This document shows positions 11,684 to 22,386 of a stretch of DNA of 64,000 nt, piece by piece. Below the pieces are notes generated by a model. That model saw only the letters and a program-made list of their open reading frames with translations, was not told the origin of the DNA and made no database searches. The position numbers were made by a program, and so were the translations under genes. The DNA comes from Aphrocallistes beatrix (Eukaryota; Porifera; Hexactinellida; Sceptrulophora; Aphrocallistidae), in the NCBI GenBank assembly GCA_963281255.1, contig OY725490.1, positions 682,001-746,000 of the forward strand, given 5' to 3'. Numbering within the stretch: position 1 is the stretch's first letter; each line of letters opens with the position of its first letter.

Positions 11684-11852
11684 TGTCGCGATACAGAGAC
11701 ACAATTATAGTATTGTAATGAAATAAATTGCTATTATTAGCATTTATAACCCAATCTCTGTATTAATGGTGCACTCTCCCAATATAAATAGCCTTAAGAG
11801 ACTCCAGTTCATTCACAATACTATCCAGTTAGAATCTTCCAAGTTGAGTAAA
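11684..11852 (+). promoter_or_regulatory. NHL-family core promoter, copy 4
   Basis: TTGTCGCGATACAGAGACAC, then ATAACCCAATCTCTG, TGGTGCACTCTCCC, the TATA box TATAAATA (11783-11790) and the leader GTTCATTCACAATACTATCC, 63 bp before the ATG at 11853. An upstream in-frame ATG at 11766 lies before the TATA box and is not credible as a start. Confidence 0.65.
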
Positions 11853-12719
11853 ATGGCCATAGCATTTCCCGACCCACAGCCCGTGGACCACTTAACAGCT
11901 GTTGCGAAGGAAGGTCCAGCTCCTGGTGAACTCTGGCGTCCTCATGGTGTCGCTATAGACCCAGCCACTAACCAAATATATGTCGCTGAGGGAAGGTTAT
12001 CTCCGAGTTTCACGAGAGTGTCTATATTTTCAGATTTGGGTGAGTACCTAAACAGCTACACTCACGAGGACATGGAATTTTTATGGGGTATCGCCATACA
12101 AGGAAGCAGCATGTATGTAACGGACCGGATGGTACACGCTGTGTTCCACGTGAAGATAGAAGCTGACTTCCGTCTGGTGGCTAGGCTAGGGAAGAGAGGG
12201 TCTGGTATCGGACAGTTTAATCATCCCTCCCAACTCTCTCTCTCTACTAATGGAGATGTGTATATAGCTGATGCAGTCAACAACAGAATCCAAATCTTAG
12301 ATAGCTCTCTGCATCCGAGAAGAGAGGTGACACATCCATCCATGCACAACCCTTGTGACGTAAAGTTAACGACTGAAGAGATGTATGTTCTTAGTTCTGA
12401 GGATTCTCCTTGCGTTCATGTATTTAATCATAGCGGACATAAGATACGCTCTTTAATCCCACGTGGTGAAGGGATGGAGGTAGATAACCCCAATTTCTTC
12501 TCTCTCGACACCAATAAGAATTTAATTATCAGCGATTACTGGGCTTACCAGATTAAGAAATTCTCAAACGAAGGAGCTCTCCTCCATACGATAGGGGAAT
12601 ATGGAGACCAAGTAGGAATGTTTCATTATACTCATGGATTAGCTCTGACTTCAAAGCTAACCTTAGTTGTTGTATCCTTTAACCCTAACTACGGACTTCA
12701 AATCCTCTCTCCTTTATAA
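11853..12719 (+). CDS. NHL-repeat propeller protein lacking the coiled-coil, 288 aa
   Basis: An intact single exon and the closest sister of the gene at 9115, with the same MAIAFPDPQPVDHLT start joined directly to AVAKEGPAPGELWRPHGVAI. Six blades are seen, including STNGDVYIADAVNNRIQIL and LIISDYWAYQIKKFSNEG, and it closes with NYGLQILSPL. Both sisters lack the coiled-coil at the same junction, so the loss happened once before the two copies separated. The frame stays open for 29 codons upstream, but that stretch covers the promoter and TATA box. An ATTAAA poly(A)-type signal follows the stop at about 12768. Function is unknown beyond a cytosolic propeller. Confidence 0.88.
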   Translation: MAIAFPDPQPVDHLTAVAKEGPAPGELWRPHGVAIDPATNQIYVAEGRLSPSFTRVSIFSDLGEYLNSYTHEDMEFLWGIAIQGSSMYVTDRMVHAVFHVKIEADFRLVARLGKRGSGIGQFNHPSQLSLSTNGDVYIADAVNNRIQILDSSLHPRREVTHPSMHNPCDVKLTTEEMYVLSSEDSPCVHVFNHSGHKIRSLIPRGEGMEVDNPNFFSLDTNKNLIISDYWAYQIKKFSNEGALLHTIGEYGDQVGMFHYTHGLALTSKLTLVVVSFNPNYGLQILSPL

Positions 12720-15046
12720 GCGTTGTTGTGTCATTTTTGTTTGTTTTTTGTTAGTTAACAATTAAACTTTGTGATCTCTATCTCTTCTACTTAAACCTAG
12801 TTTGCCATTACTACTACTTTAATATGGAACTAAGGTTACATAACTACATCCCACTTGTATCACTAGGAATGACAGTGTGCAGTACTGATATGATTTCACC
12901 TTGTTTAATTTGAAATTTTTTAGGTCTAGTCAAGAACCGACATTACAACAACCTGAAGAACGAAAAACCACCCAATCACTCAATTGAATTAAAAAGGTTA
13001 ATTTGATTTTTAAGTTTCTGAAATTTTAAAACTTTGTTTACTTCTCCACATATTATGTCATAGAGCATAATTACATTCCTTATCAACAGACACGTCTCTA
13101 TGAACCTGATCAACCTGATTAGGCGCTATTAAATCACAGAGATAATCTGTGTGACATATCTGATCTCTGTGACACTGTGGAATCAAATCTATCAGATCGA
13201 ACTTTGAGCAAATAAAATTAAGTCAATTAATCTCAAAACAATCCTTGAAGCAATATAACAGAAGTATCCTTGCGTTACCCCGCCTTCCCTCAGGAATTTA
13301 AAGTTAACGGTGCTCTCCCTTCCTAATATACTCCTGCACATAGCAGTAACGATTCCACGGGTAGCATGGAGCTCAATGCTTCCAAATAAAGCTATAAAGT
13401 TGCTTTCTACTTTTGTAATGATTCTCTGCATTGAAAGGTCTTGGATTTAAAACTTTATGGAAGGCAAGCTCCCTACTCCTATGGAGAGTAAGCTTGTTAG
13501 ATCTTGCTCGCTTCCCTCCTCCATGACCCCCAACTGAAACCTGGCTAGGTCCCTACATTAAAGCAGTTCTTCTGACTCTAGGATAGTAGAATTTAATATG
13601 TTCCCTAAATTATAATATCTGGAGTCCCCACTGCATATACGGGGTGTCTCGAATAGGAATTATTATTTTTAATCCTCTCTGAACCAATGAAAGTTGATCC
13701 TTTGCTTCATGTTGAGTTTTTTATTTCATTTTTGAATTAATTCAAGCAATTCCGTCATTCCAACGCTGTTATTAGTTATGACCTTATAAGGAGAGCTGCA
13801 CTATTGGTCTTTCGGCCGTTAGCTTTTGAATTGTTTGAGAATCAATGAAGGATCGTGCATTCGTTCTTTATTATTCTCTTCTCGTTATAATCTATCAGCA
13901 TGTGCCAGGTGAATAATCGATACCCACACATTAACGCGAGTACTGTAATTATGCAAACTAAAATTTAGTTCACAGATGTTCATATTAAATTGGTGCACGA
14001 CTTTGGATCAGAATTTATTTGAAAGATATTTGATCCGAAGTTTATTATGTAAAGACACTGTTTCTACCTCGGAACATGTTCACACGAGTGATGTAGTTAC
14101 CAGGTTCAGAGAAAATGTGCAAGGTAATTCATTGTTGAGTTAACCAGTTGGTCATTTGAAACACAATCTTTCAACTAATTGCAGACAAGCAATTGCTAAG
14201 TAAAACTAAGAGAATAGACTTCATATCGCATTGTAACATTGTAATTCAAATCATATCGTTTATAGCAAAAGTTCGCTTCGAACGAAGTAAATCCATTTCA
14301 CAATCCATTATAACCAAGATTTGGAATTGTCTTTAAGCAAAACTACCGAACACACTTCAAAGTATTTCATATCTCCTATATAAATCTATAATCTATATCT
14401 AGTATATGATCATTTGTAAATTTGTAATTATTCCATAATAGTAATCAAATCGTAGAGTACAGGTGTATCTACCTGGATGATTAGTCGTGTTTAACTCGAG
14501 AGCTACACAACTGTACTTCTTTATCTACGAACCTTAATCAAGAACTAAGAGCATGTTTACAGTTGAGAAGGTTTGAAGTGCAGATAATTATGCAACATTA
14601 TTTTTGAATTCGTTAAACGTAACACAGCAACCTGATTAGTTGAACGTAACAGCACTGTGCTGTAATACAATGCAATAGTTGAAGATAAGAGAGATTAGAA
14701 CATTTTATTTCTCTTAGAGTCAGTGTCTGTTGTTAAGAGCTTAGTTTATTTACGTCAGTGCGTATAAGCAACTAGCATTGAACAACTAAGTTATATCTCT
14801 GTGTGGATATATTGCTATTTAAAATTAGTGTGTCATTTGTCTGTATTATTATTTGATCAGTTCTGGATGTCACTCACTGAACTGGGATATGTACGTCACT
14901 TAAGATGGACCCAATTCCATAAGTGGCAGCAGTGCTATTGTATTTAGTTCCCAATTAAACGTTGATCTCCATCTATTTGTATTTAGACTTCACTACCATT
15001 ACTTCCATATATGGAACTAAAGTACATAGCTACATCACACTTCTAT
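12720..15046. other. Gene-free duplicated block
   Basis: It holds the shared 3' block after the gene at 11853. Segments near 13170-13400 and 14170-14390 repeat window positions 130-400 and 590-790. Another copy of the upstream block (GCACTGTGCTGTAATACAATG) lies at about 14620-14700. By analogy an NHL gene would be expected to follow, but none does. It has no supportable coding sequence. Confidence 0.5.
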
Positions 15047-15240
15047 CACTAGGAATGACATACATAGTTAGCACTGATAGTATCGACTTCTGTATTCCTG
15101 ATCCTACAGCACTCACAAACCAATAGTCTCCTACTCTGCTACCATGTCTACAGACCTGAGTATACTCACGAGTAGTCTCTGACGTCATCAGAAGAGCATG
15201 TGTCACTGTATCAGCTGTTCGTGGAGGGAGTGGTCTTGAT
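15047..15240 (-). pseudogene. Antisense FN3-like exon relic, copy 2
   Basis: The minus strand reads DTVTHALLMTSETTREYTQ, then VCRHGSRVGDYWFVSAVGSG, matching the copy at 11288-11450 with substitutions but staying open over the whole overlap. It sits next to a fragment of the GCGCTTCGCTTGC repeat (about 15240-15310). No neighbouring exons are seen. Confidence 0.4.
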
Positions 15241-15848
15241 ACGAATGATGACGTCATAACAGAGTGTTGAGTCATCATTTTTTATGATAATTGAATCATA
15301 TGTGAAATATATTAATATACACACTCTAATATATGTACACACAAGTCAGAACTTAGTGGATCCATAGCCCAAGTCAATTCAAAAAGTCAATGCAGTCAAT
15401 GCAGCTCTTCAATTAAGTAGAGAACACTTAGCCTTTCAGAAGAAAAAGTTTGAAGAACCCTGGATATATGAACCAATACTTTTCCAACTTAAATATTGCT
15501 TTGATTTTATTTACTGTACAGCATATGCTCCATTTTTGTCTTTGTTGTGGTAAAGTAAAGTATGACACTTGTATACCACCCAAATCCATTTATTTTTGTG
15601 TGTTGAATGATTGCATTGATGGCGTGATTGGATGAAACACCGCTCTTACAAATTCTCGGCTATCAGTAACAAGAAAGATAATACCTCGCTTACTTTTAGT
15701 GACATCCTTAGTGTTTTCAGTTCACTGAGGTTCTACAAGATTGTAGACTCAGACTACACTGGCAAGCAATATAATAGAGTATTAAAAGCAGTGATCACAG
15801 CAAGATGAGAACCAGGGATGTAAGTCCTCAGTTGAAACTCGCTAAGAC

Positions 15849-16114
15849 CTAAGTTGACTAATTCATGAATGATCAAGGAATTACTCAAAATTTGATACTA
15901 AATAATGAAAAAAATATTTGATATTTCGCTTAGGAACTGAGTAATGTACAATATATATAACATAGGAACTGAGCAATGTGCAATGTATATAACATGAGCA
16001 ACCTTGTAACCACTTTTGGGCATAGAATCTGCACTAATATTTGAGATTTTGAATAATTCATTAATTGAATAATTCATAATTCTTCATCATATTTTAATGA
16101 ATTAGTCAACTTAG
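15849..16114. repeat. hAT-type MITE with 8-bp target duplication GCTAAGAC
   Basis: The terminal inverted repeats begin CTAAGTTGACTAATTCATGA. Flanks at 15841-15848 and 16115-16122 are both GCTAAGAC, an exact 8-bp target-site duplication as made by hAT transposases. A second copy with its own 8-bp duplication is at 37806-38040. Confidence 0.85.
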
Positions 16115-16632
16115 GCTAAGACCTCTACTCTAATCAAGCCACAGCCTACTTAACTATAGCCTATTCACGGTATTTAACCAAGTCTTATGTACGAAATACA
16201 AACTGTATTGCATATCTATATTTTGCTGAAATTTAATGCTTCTCCTCCAGTTATTACAAATGATTTTTAGGATGTAATTCAGTATACGTACATTTAGAAG
16301 GAAAATAAGGCCTGAAATATCGTTGTTTGATAATAAATACAATTATTATGCTCTGCTAAATATTTGGGAAACAATCTTATATTTTGGAATTAGAAATTTA
16401 AAAAATTCATTAAATGAAATCAAATGCTAGTCCATTATTTATGAATACTTTATAAATAAGGAAATCTAAGTGTTTATTACTTGCACACTCTTATTTCATT
16501 TTCTGTTACTTGATAGCCATCACATAATTAATTCTATGAAAAGATACGATATTCTCTTATGCCTACAATTCATCATTAACAGTTCTTCTTTCGCTCTTTT
16601 CATAAATAAAATTCAAATTTATATTATAAGCA

Positions 16633-17496
16633 ATGTTAAGTAGGTTTCCGACTGCTCCACAGATCCTTGATTCATCTGAGACAGATTCCTACCCTATTTT
16701 CGACCACATGATAGAGATAGCAAAGCAAGGAAGTGATCCTGGAAAATTAAACTCTCCTAAAGCCATCGCTATCGATTCCAAGACTAAAGAAATATATGTG
16801 ATACAGGAGAATTGCGCTAACATATCAGTTTTTTCAGAGATCGGTAATCTTATCAAAATAATCAACTTTGAAAACATAAATCTTCCATGCGGAATTACTA
16901 TTCACGAAGACAATATTTACCTTACAGACTTTGCGAGTCACTACATCTTCCATTTTAAAAAAGATACGACAGACATTCATTTAGTCGCAAAGCATGGAGG
17001 GTGTGGACAGTCTATTGGTAAGTTCGTTCGTCCAAAGCAACTGACTATCTCATCAAACGGAGATATCTTCATTGCTGATTCATGGAACAATCGTATTCAA
17101 ATACTAGACAGCGACCTGCACTATCAACAACCAATATCGCATCATTGCATGAAGTTTCCTGAAGATGTTAAGCTGACAGCTGAAGAGGTTTTTGTACTCT
17201 GTTGGGGAGATTCTTATATCTATGTTTTCTCTCTTGCCGGCGAAAGAATACGCTCTCTAGCTATCCCCATTCATGGGCCATTCTTCTGCGTAGATAGTTT
17301 CGGGAATATTATTATTACAAATCGTGCTACTGACCGAATAAATATATTCACAAACAATGGAACAGTTCTTAGCACATTTGCGAAACCAGATTATGGAGTG
17401 GGATTTATTCAGAATGCAAAGGGAATGGCTCTAATTGACGATTTCAAATTGATTGTTGCTTCTAGCAGTACAAAAAGCTTGTGTTTGTTTTCCTAA
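16633..17496 (+). CDS. NHL-repeat propeller protein, MLSRF subfamily, 287 aa
   Basis: An intact single-exon gene. Blades in order (approximate residues) are SPKAIAIDSKTKEIYVIQ (41-58), LPCGITIHEDNIYLTDF (84-100), RPKQLTISSNGDIFIADS (133-150), FPEDVKLTAEEVFVLC (175-190), GPFFCVDSFGNIIITNR, and NAKGMALIDDFKLIVAS. There is no coiled-coil, RING, signal peptide or membrane segment. It forms a tail-to-tail inverted pair with the paralogue on the minus strand at 18453-19322, separated by about 950 bp that contains a MITE array. It does not carry the AATATAAATAG promoter of the MAxAFP subfamily; a CATAAATAAA stretch near 16600 could serve as its TATA element. Confidence 0.87.
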   Translation: MLSRFPTAPQILDSSETDSYPIFDHMIEIAKQGSDPGKLNSPKAIAIDSKTKEIYVIQENCANISVFSEIGNLIKIINFENINLPCGITIHEDNIYLTDFASHYIFHFKKDTTDIHLVAKHGGCGQSIGKFVRPKQLTISSNGDIFIADSWNNRIQILDSDLHYQQPISHHCMKFPEDVKLTAEEVFVLCWGDSYIYVFSLAGERIRSLAIPIHGPFFCVDSFGNIIITNRATDRINIFTNNGTVLSTFAKPDYGVGFIQNAKGMALIDDFKLIVASSSTKSLCLFS

Positions 17497-17751
17497 CTTT
17501 AGTGATTATCCAAAGTTCTTCATTGTTCGTTTTCAAAACTGATACATTCAAAAAATATGATTCTGGTGTCGACTCTGTCTAATATTCAGAATATTTGTCT
17601 GGGTATTGGATTCCATAATGGACCAGCATTTGATTTTCATATTGGTTTGTTGTGATATACAATTATTAGCATTGCTACATTCGATTCATGTAGTCCTCGG
17701 TTTAGGATACATACCAAAAGATGGGATTTCCCAATCGAAAATGCTAAAAAT

Positions 17752-18303
17752 GGGCATGCCTAATTTCCGGGACGGGACGGAACCATCAAGTAGCTAATTT
17801 TCTGAACGGGACGAGTCAAGATGCCTAATCTCCGGGACAGGACAGAAAAGGTACCTAATTTCTGGGACGGGATGGGTTAAGATGCCTAATCTCCGGGACG
17901 GGACAGAAAAGGTACCTAATTTCCGGGACGGGACGGAACCATCAAGTAGCTAATTTTCTGGACGGCACGAGTCAAGATGCCTAATCTCCGGGACAGGACA
18001 GAAAAGGTACCTAATTTCTGGGACGGGATGGGTTAAGATGCCTAATCTCCGGGACGGGACAGAAAAGGTACCTAATTTCCGGGACGGGACGGGTTAAGAT
18101 GCCTAATTTCAGGGACGGGACGGGTTAAGATACCTAATTTCAGGGACGGAACGGGTTAAGATGCCTAATTTCCGGGACGGAACGGGTTAAGATACCTAAT
18201 TTCCGGGACGGGGCGAGTCAAGATGCCTAATCTCCGGGACGGGACAGATAAGGTACCTATTTTCCGAGACGGTCCCGTCCCTTCCCGGAAATTAGGTATG
18301 CCC
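17752..18303. repeat. Internally expanded GGGCATGCC MITE with 9-bp target duplication
   Basis: The element starts GGGCATGCCTAATTTCC and ends with the inverted GGAAATTAGGTATGCCC. The flanking 9-mers at 17743-17751 and 18304-18312 are both GCTAAAAAT. Inside are about ten head-to-tail degenerate units of the form CCTAATTTCCGGGACGGGA alternating with CAAGATGCCTAATCTCC. A simple hairpin MITE has therefore grown into a short tandem array. The 9-bp duplication suggests a Mutator-like transposase. It has no coding capacity. Confidence 0.85.
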
Positions 18304-18452
18304 GCTAAAAATGAATTTGGTGTTTTACGACAATTTTGGTCTACTATATATTTAGAACAAATCAATATAAGAAATAATTGAACCTAGAATCAAATCATTG
18401 AATGTATGCCATTTTAATAGCAAAAGATAAAACAGAATTGAAGTATTCTAAA

Positions 18453-19322
18453 TTATGAAAATATACATAAGCTTCTAGTTCTTCTAGAAGCAATAACCAA
18501 TTTAGAATCGTCAATTAGAGCTATTCCTTCTGCATCCTTGACTAATCTCACTTCGCCACCTAGTTTCACTGTGCTAACAAGTGTTCCATTTTTTGTGAAT
18601 ATAATTATCTGGTCAGTATTACGATTTGCAATAAATATATTCCCGAGACTGTCCAGACAGAAGAATGTACTATGAATGGGGATAGCTAGAGAGCGTATTT
18701 TCTCTCCGGAAAGAGAGAAAACATGGACAAAAGGATCTGCCGAACATAGCACATATACCTCTTCAGCTGTCAGCTTATCGTCTTCAGGGTACCTCATAGA
18801 ATGATCCCATATTGGTTGTCCGAAGTACAGATAGCTATTCAGTATTTGAACACGATTGTTCCTATAATCAGCAATATAGACATCTCCGTTAGATGAGATA
18901 GTTAGTTGCTTTGGACGATGGAACTTACCAGTAGACTCTCCGTATCCTCCATGCTTCGTGGATAAATGAATGCCCCTTGTCTCTTTTTTGAAATGAAAGA
19001 TATAGTGGTTTGCAAAATCTGTGATGAGAATATTTCTTTCGCAGACAGCAATCCCGCATGGACAACTTATATATTCAAGGTTGGCTTTCTCGATAAAATT
19101 GCCGATATCCGAAAAAACTGATATGCTAGAATGTTTTAGAGCATTTTGTGCCACCACATAAATTTCTTTAGTCTTTGAGTCGATAGCGATCACTTTAGGA
19201 GAGCCTAACTGTCCTGGATCTCTTTCCCTGTTTACTATATATATCATGTGGTCGTAAATATGGCATGGATCTGTTTTAGATGAATCAAGGGGATAGAAAA
19301 CAGGAAGAAACCTAGATAACAT
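18453..19322 (-). CDS. NHL-repeat propeller protein, MLSRF subfamily, 289 aa
   Basis: An intact single-exon frame starting MLSRFLPVFYPLDSSKTD. Blades are SPKVIAIDSKTKEIYVVAQ, CPCGIAVCERNILITDF, RPKQLTISSNGDVYIADYR, YPEDDKLTAEEVYVLC, STFFCLDSLGNIFIANR, and DAEGIALIDDSKLVIAS. It aligns over its whole length with the gene at 16633-17496, from which it is inverted and convergent. The coding parts are similar while the flanks are not, so the inverted duplication is fairly old. The product is a predicted cytosolic propeller with unknown partner. Confidence 0.87.
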   Translation of the reverse strand: MLSRFLPVFYPLDSSKTDPCHIYDHMIYIVNRERDPGQLGSPKVIAIDSKTKEIYVVAQNALKHSSISVFSDIGNFIEKANLEYISCPCGIAVCERNILITDFANHYIFHFKKETRGIHLSTKHGGYGESTGKFHRPKQLTISSNGDVYIADYRNNRVQILNSYLYFGQPIWDHSMRYPEDDKLTAEEVYVLCSADPFVHVFSLSGEKIRSLAIPIHSTFFCLDSLGNIFIANRNTDQIIIFTKNGTLVSTVKLGGEVRLVKDAEGIALIDDSKLVIASRRTRSLCIFS

Positions 19323-20103
19323 TATTTATAGTTTAAGTTTGAATTTTAGGTCTTTGTAAAGGAGCGAGAGAGAGCTAATAATGGTGAAGATGTATACAAA
19401 AGTGAATATTGTATCTTTTATAGGATTAATTATGTGAAGTTGTAGGCTATCAAATAAATTAAAATGAGATAAGAGAACCCAAGCAATCAAATGAGATTTC
19501 CTTGTTTCTTGTTTAGAAAGTATTACATAAATGATTGTGCAAGCATTTGAGTTCATAGCTGTTATGCAATATATTGCACAGTAATCTCATCAATAGTTTT
19601 ATTGCATTATGATGTGATAATTATTGCTGGGCCAAATCATTATGAATTAAAAGGCACCTACGGAAAAGAATCATAAGAAAATTTGTTGACGTGAATATGG
19701 CGTTTAAGTGTAGTTAATTTAGTCATTTTTATAGGATTAATTACCATGTGTTTATAGAATATAATGTAACTGCACAAAAGAAGACATTCACTTAATCAAT
19801 TTAATGGTTTATCAAATTTCAATGTTTTAATTCAGAAATTATATTAACAAGTATCAAGTTACAATATGGAGACTTCAACCGATATACATATAAATTGCAA
19901 ATAGAACATTGTGAACCTATGAGTACGATAACAGAAAATCTGGGACACTCTTCATCGGAAAAACTCAAATATAGCTGGTGTCAGAAGTATTAATTGCCTG
20001 GGTAGGATAAATCGGAGTCTCCCAATATCTGTGTCTCTTTCTCCTCAAGATGCAAATCATACAAAACTTCCATTTAAGGGATATTATTTTGTGGATGTAG
20101 ATA
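19323..20103. other. Gene-free spacer
   Basis: AT-rich. Minus-strand frame 19326-19556 has no recognisable domain and directly abuts the NHL start, so it is not called a gene. Confidence 0.5.
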
Positions 20104-20620
20104 CAGCTGAACCTCTATAAGTGTGGGTGGTCCCAAATATTGTGATTCCAGAAACGCCAGGTATCATGGGCGCCAAAACTGGGTGCAGAGGAGGCTCGAA
20201 CCTTTCCTGGATTCGAAGATAGCCCATTGACGCAAAACAAAATTTCAAATCCTCAATCTTCTCTTTCTCTTTAGTTCATTATTCTAGCAATTGCATTTAC
20301 ATTCTTAGCTAGCTATGGAAGATCTCAAATTCTCCTTCCATCATAATTACAACATGTTATGATATCACATATCTTTACACTGCTACCACTAACTCCTCCT
20401 ATGCAACCTGATTAGTTACACGTAACAACACTGTGCTTGTACAATGCAATAGTCAATTATATACGACGAAATTTGATACCGAGAATTAAGAAAATATTTG
20501 TAAACCATAATTAGTATTCTCAGAAGAAACAACTAATTGGACGTTATCAATAAGAGCTATTCCGATACAAGGTTGCGTCATTGAGCGGTGTTGTGATACA
20601 CTATCTCACTGTATAGTGAC
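20104..20620. repeat. Partial copy of the block at 22676-23460, including a deleted NHL gene 3' end
   Basis: About 20104-20270 (ACAGCTGAACCTCTATAAGT and on) and about 20330-20570 are nearly identical to 22676-22850 and 22910-23140. The match includes the last codons, on the minus strand, of the NHL gene at 23067-23942. Near 20566 the match jumps to sequence homologous to about 23423 (CAAGGTTGCGTCATTGAG). So about 270-280 bp of coding sequence are missing and the rest of the gene is absent. Confidence 0.7.
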
Positions 20621-20774
20621 ACAAATCTAATATTGAAATGGGATATATTGTTAATTACAACTATTCGTAACCTGATCCCTTAACTGATGCACTATCCCAA
20701 TATAAAATAACGTCTTACGAGACTCCTGGTCATTCACAATACTATCCTGTTAACAATATTAACAGTTGAATAGA
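20610..20774 (+). promoter_or_regulatory. NHL-family core promoter, copy 5
   Basis: ACTATTCGTAACCTGATCCC, TGATGCACTATCCC, a slightly altered TATA (TATAAAATAA, 20701-20710), then ACGAGACTCCTGGTCATTC and CACAATACTATCC, and the ATG at 20775. It contains all the elements of the other copies. Confidence 0.6.
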
Positions 20775-22009
20775 ATGGCCGAAGCATTTCCCGCCCCACA
20801 GCTCGTGGACCCAGTGGAGGTCCACATCAACCATTTCTTCGACCGCGTGGTCGCGTGTGTACAGAACAGAAGAGCGACACTCCTGAATGCCGCGCACGAG
20901 AAGAGACAGGAAATGGCAGCAAGAGTGACAGAGCGCGAACACAGCGAGCAGCAGCTTCTGTCCGCGAGAGCTGACAGCTCAGAGAGAACTTCCTTCAAGA
21001 GACACAAATGCGCATTCTAGCAGAGATAGAGCAGAAACTGGAAGTGTTACGTGCTCCTGTCCCCGACACGTATCTGGTGTTCCGAGGCGAGTGTGAACAG
21101 CTGGAGCAGCAGATTGAAGGTGTGGGAGAGATCTATGAAGAAGTTGTACCAGTTGTCCCCCGCTACCACGATATGAGACCCATAGTAGCAGTTGCGAAGA
21201 TGGGGCAAGCTCCTAGTGAACTCTGGTTCCCTAGTGCTGTCACTATAGATCCACTCACTAACCACATATATGTCGCTGAGGGAGATACATTCCCTAATTT
21301 CGCGAGAGTGTCTATATTTTCAGAGTCGGGTGAGTACCTAAACAGCTACACTCACGGACACATGAAATCATTATGGGGTATCACCATACATGGAAACAAC
21401 CTCTATGTAACGGACTGGAAAGTACACGCTGTGTTCCACTTGAAGATAGAGGCTAACTTACGTCTGGTGGCTAGGCTAGGAAGCAGAGGGTCTGGTATCG
21501 GACAGTTTGATGAACCTCGCCAACTCTCCATCGCTACGAATGGAGATGTGTACGTAGCTGATAGAGACAACGACAGAATCCAAATCCTAGATGGTTCCCT
21601 GCACCCGATTAGAGTGGTAACTCATCCATCCATGCACAATCCTTGTGACATAAAATTAACCACAGAAAACATGTACCTGCTTAGTTCGGACGATTTTCAT
21701 TGTATCCATATATTTACTCATACCGGATATATAATACGCTCTATAATAACATGTGGTGATGGAATGCAGGTAACTGAACCCTGTTTCTTCTTCCTCGATG
21801 CCAAGAAGAATTTAATTATCAGCGATTACTGGGGTCACCAGATCATAATATTTTCAAATGAAGGAATTCTGCTCCACACGATTGGGGAATCTGGACACGA
21901 AGTAGGAATGTTTTATTATACACAAGGAGTAGCTCTAACTTCAAATCTAAAATTAGTTACTTTGTCGTGGAATAATAACTACAGGCTTCAAATATTTTCT
22001 TCTCTATAA
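20775..22009 (+). pseudogene. TRIM-type coiled-coil/NHL gene split by a 10-bp deletion; propeller frame intact
   Basis: The start at 20775 (MAEAFPAPQLVDPVEVH) gives the family coiled-coil for about 70 residues. Compared with the copy at 2231, 10 bp are missing near 20973, so this frame ends at 21020. A second frame opens at an ATG at 21008 and runs to 22009. It carries the rest of the coiled-coil (EIEQKLEVLRAPVPDTYLV) and a complete propeller (for example ATNGDVYVADRDNDRIQIL, LIISDYWGHQIIIFSNEG, closing YRLQIFSSL). A 333-aa protein could still be made from 21008 by leaky scanning or a downstream start. Otherwise this is a very young pseudogene: the propeller shows no other damage. It is the only copy here with both coiled-coil and full propeller. 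An assembly error at the 10-bp gap is possible. Confidence 0.75.
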
Positions 22010-22386
22010 CCGTTGTCCTGTGATATTATTTATTTGTTTGTTTCTATTTAGTTCCTAATTGAAATTCTACTTGTATTTAGGCCTAATTACAAGTCACTTC
22101 TTTATGGTGCTAAGATTAAATAATGGCATTACACCTCTGACAGTGTGTAGCACTGATGGTATCGACATCTCTATTCATGATGTGTCCCCTAGCCACGCAG
22201 TGTAAGCAAGCGAAGTGCTCTTGTAAGATTAATTATGTGATGTTGTGAACTATCAAATTAAAAAAAATGAAATAATAGAATCCATGTAATCAGCTTATGT
22301 AGAGTTCCTTGTTTGGAAAGTTTACAATAAATTATTGTGAAAGCACTTGATCACATAACACTAATCTGTTCACAAAATCAAGATTA

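Noticed and set aside
11766-11852. Upstream ATG extending the NHL protein by 29 residues
   Set aside because: The extension would be translated from the TATA box and leader region; sister genes start at the conserved MAIAF methionine.
17752-18303. Array of about ten similar short units, at first glance like a CRISPR or a satellite
   Set aside because: Units are not separated by unique spacers, and the whole is bounded by terminal inverted repeats and one 9-bp duplication, so it is an expanded MITE.
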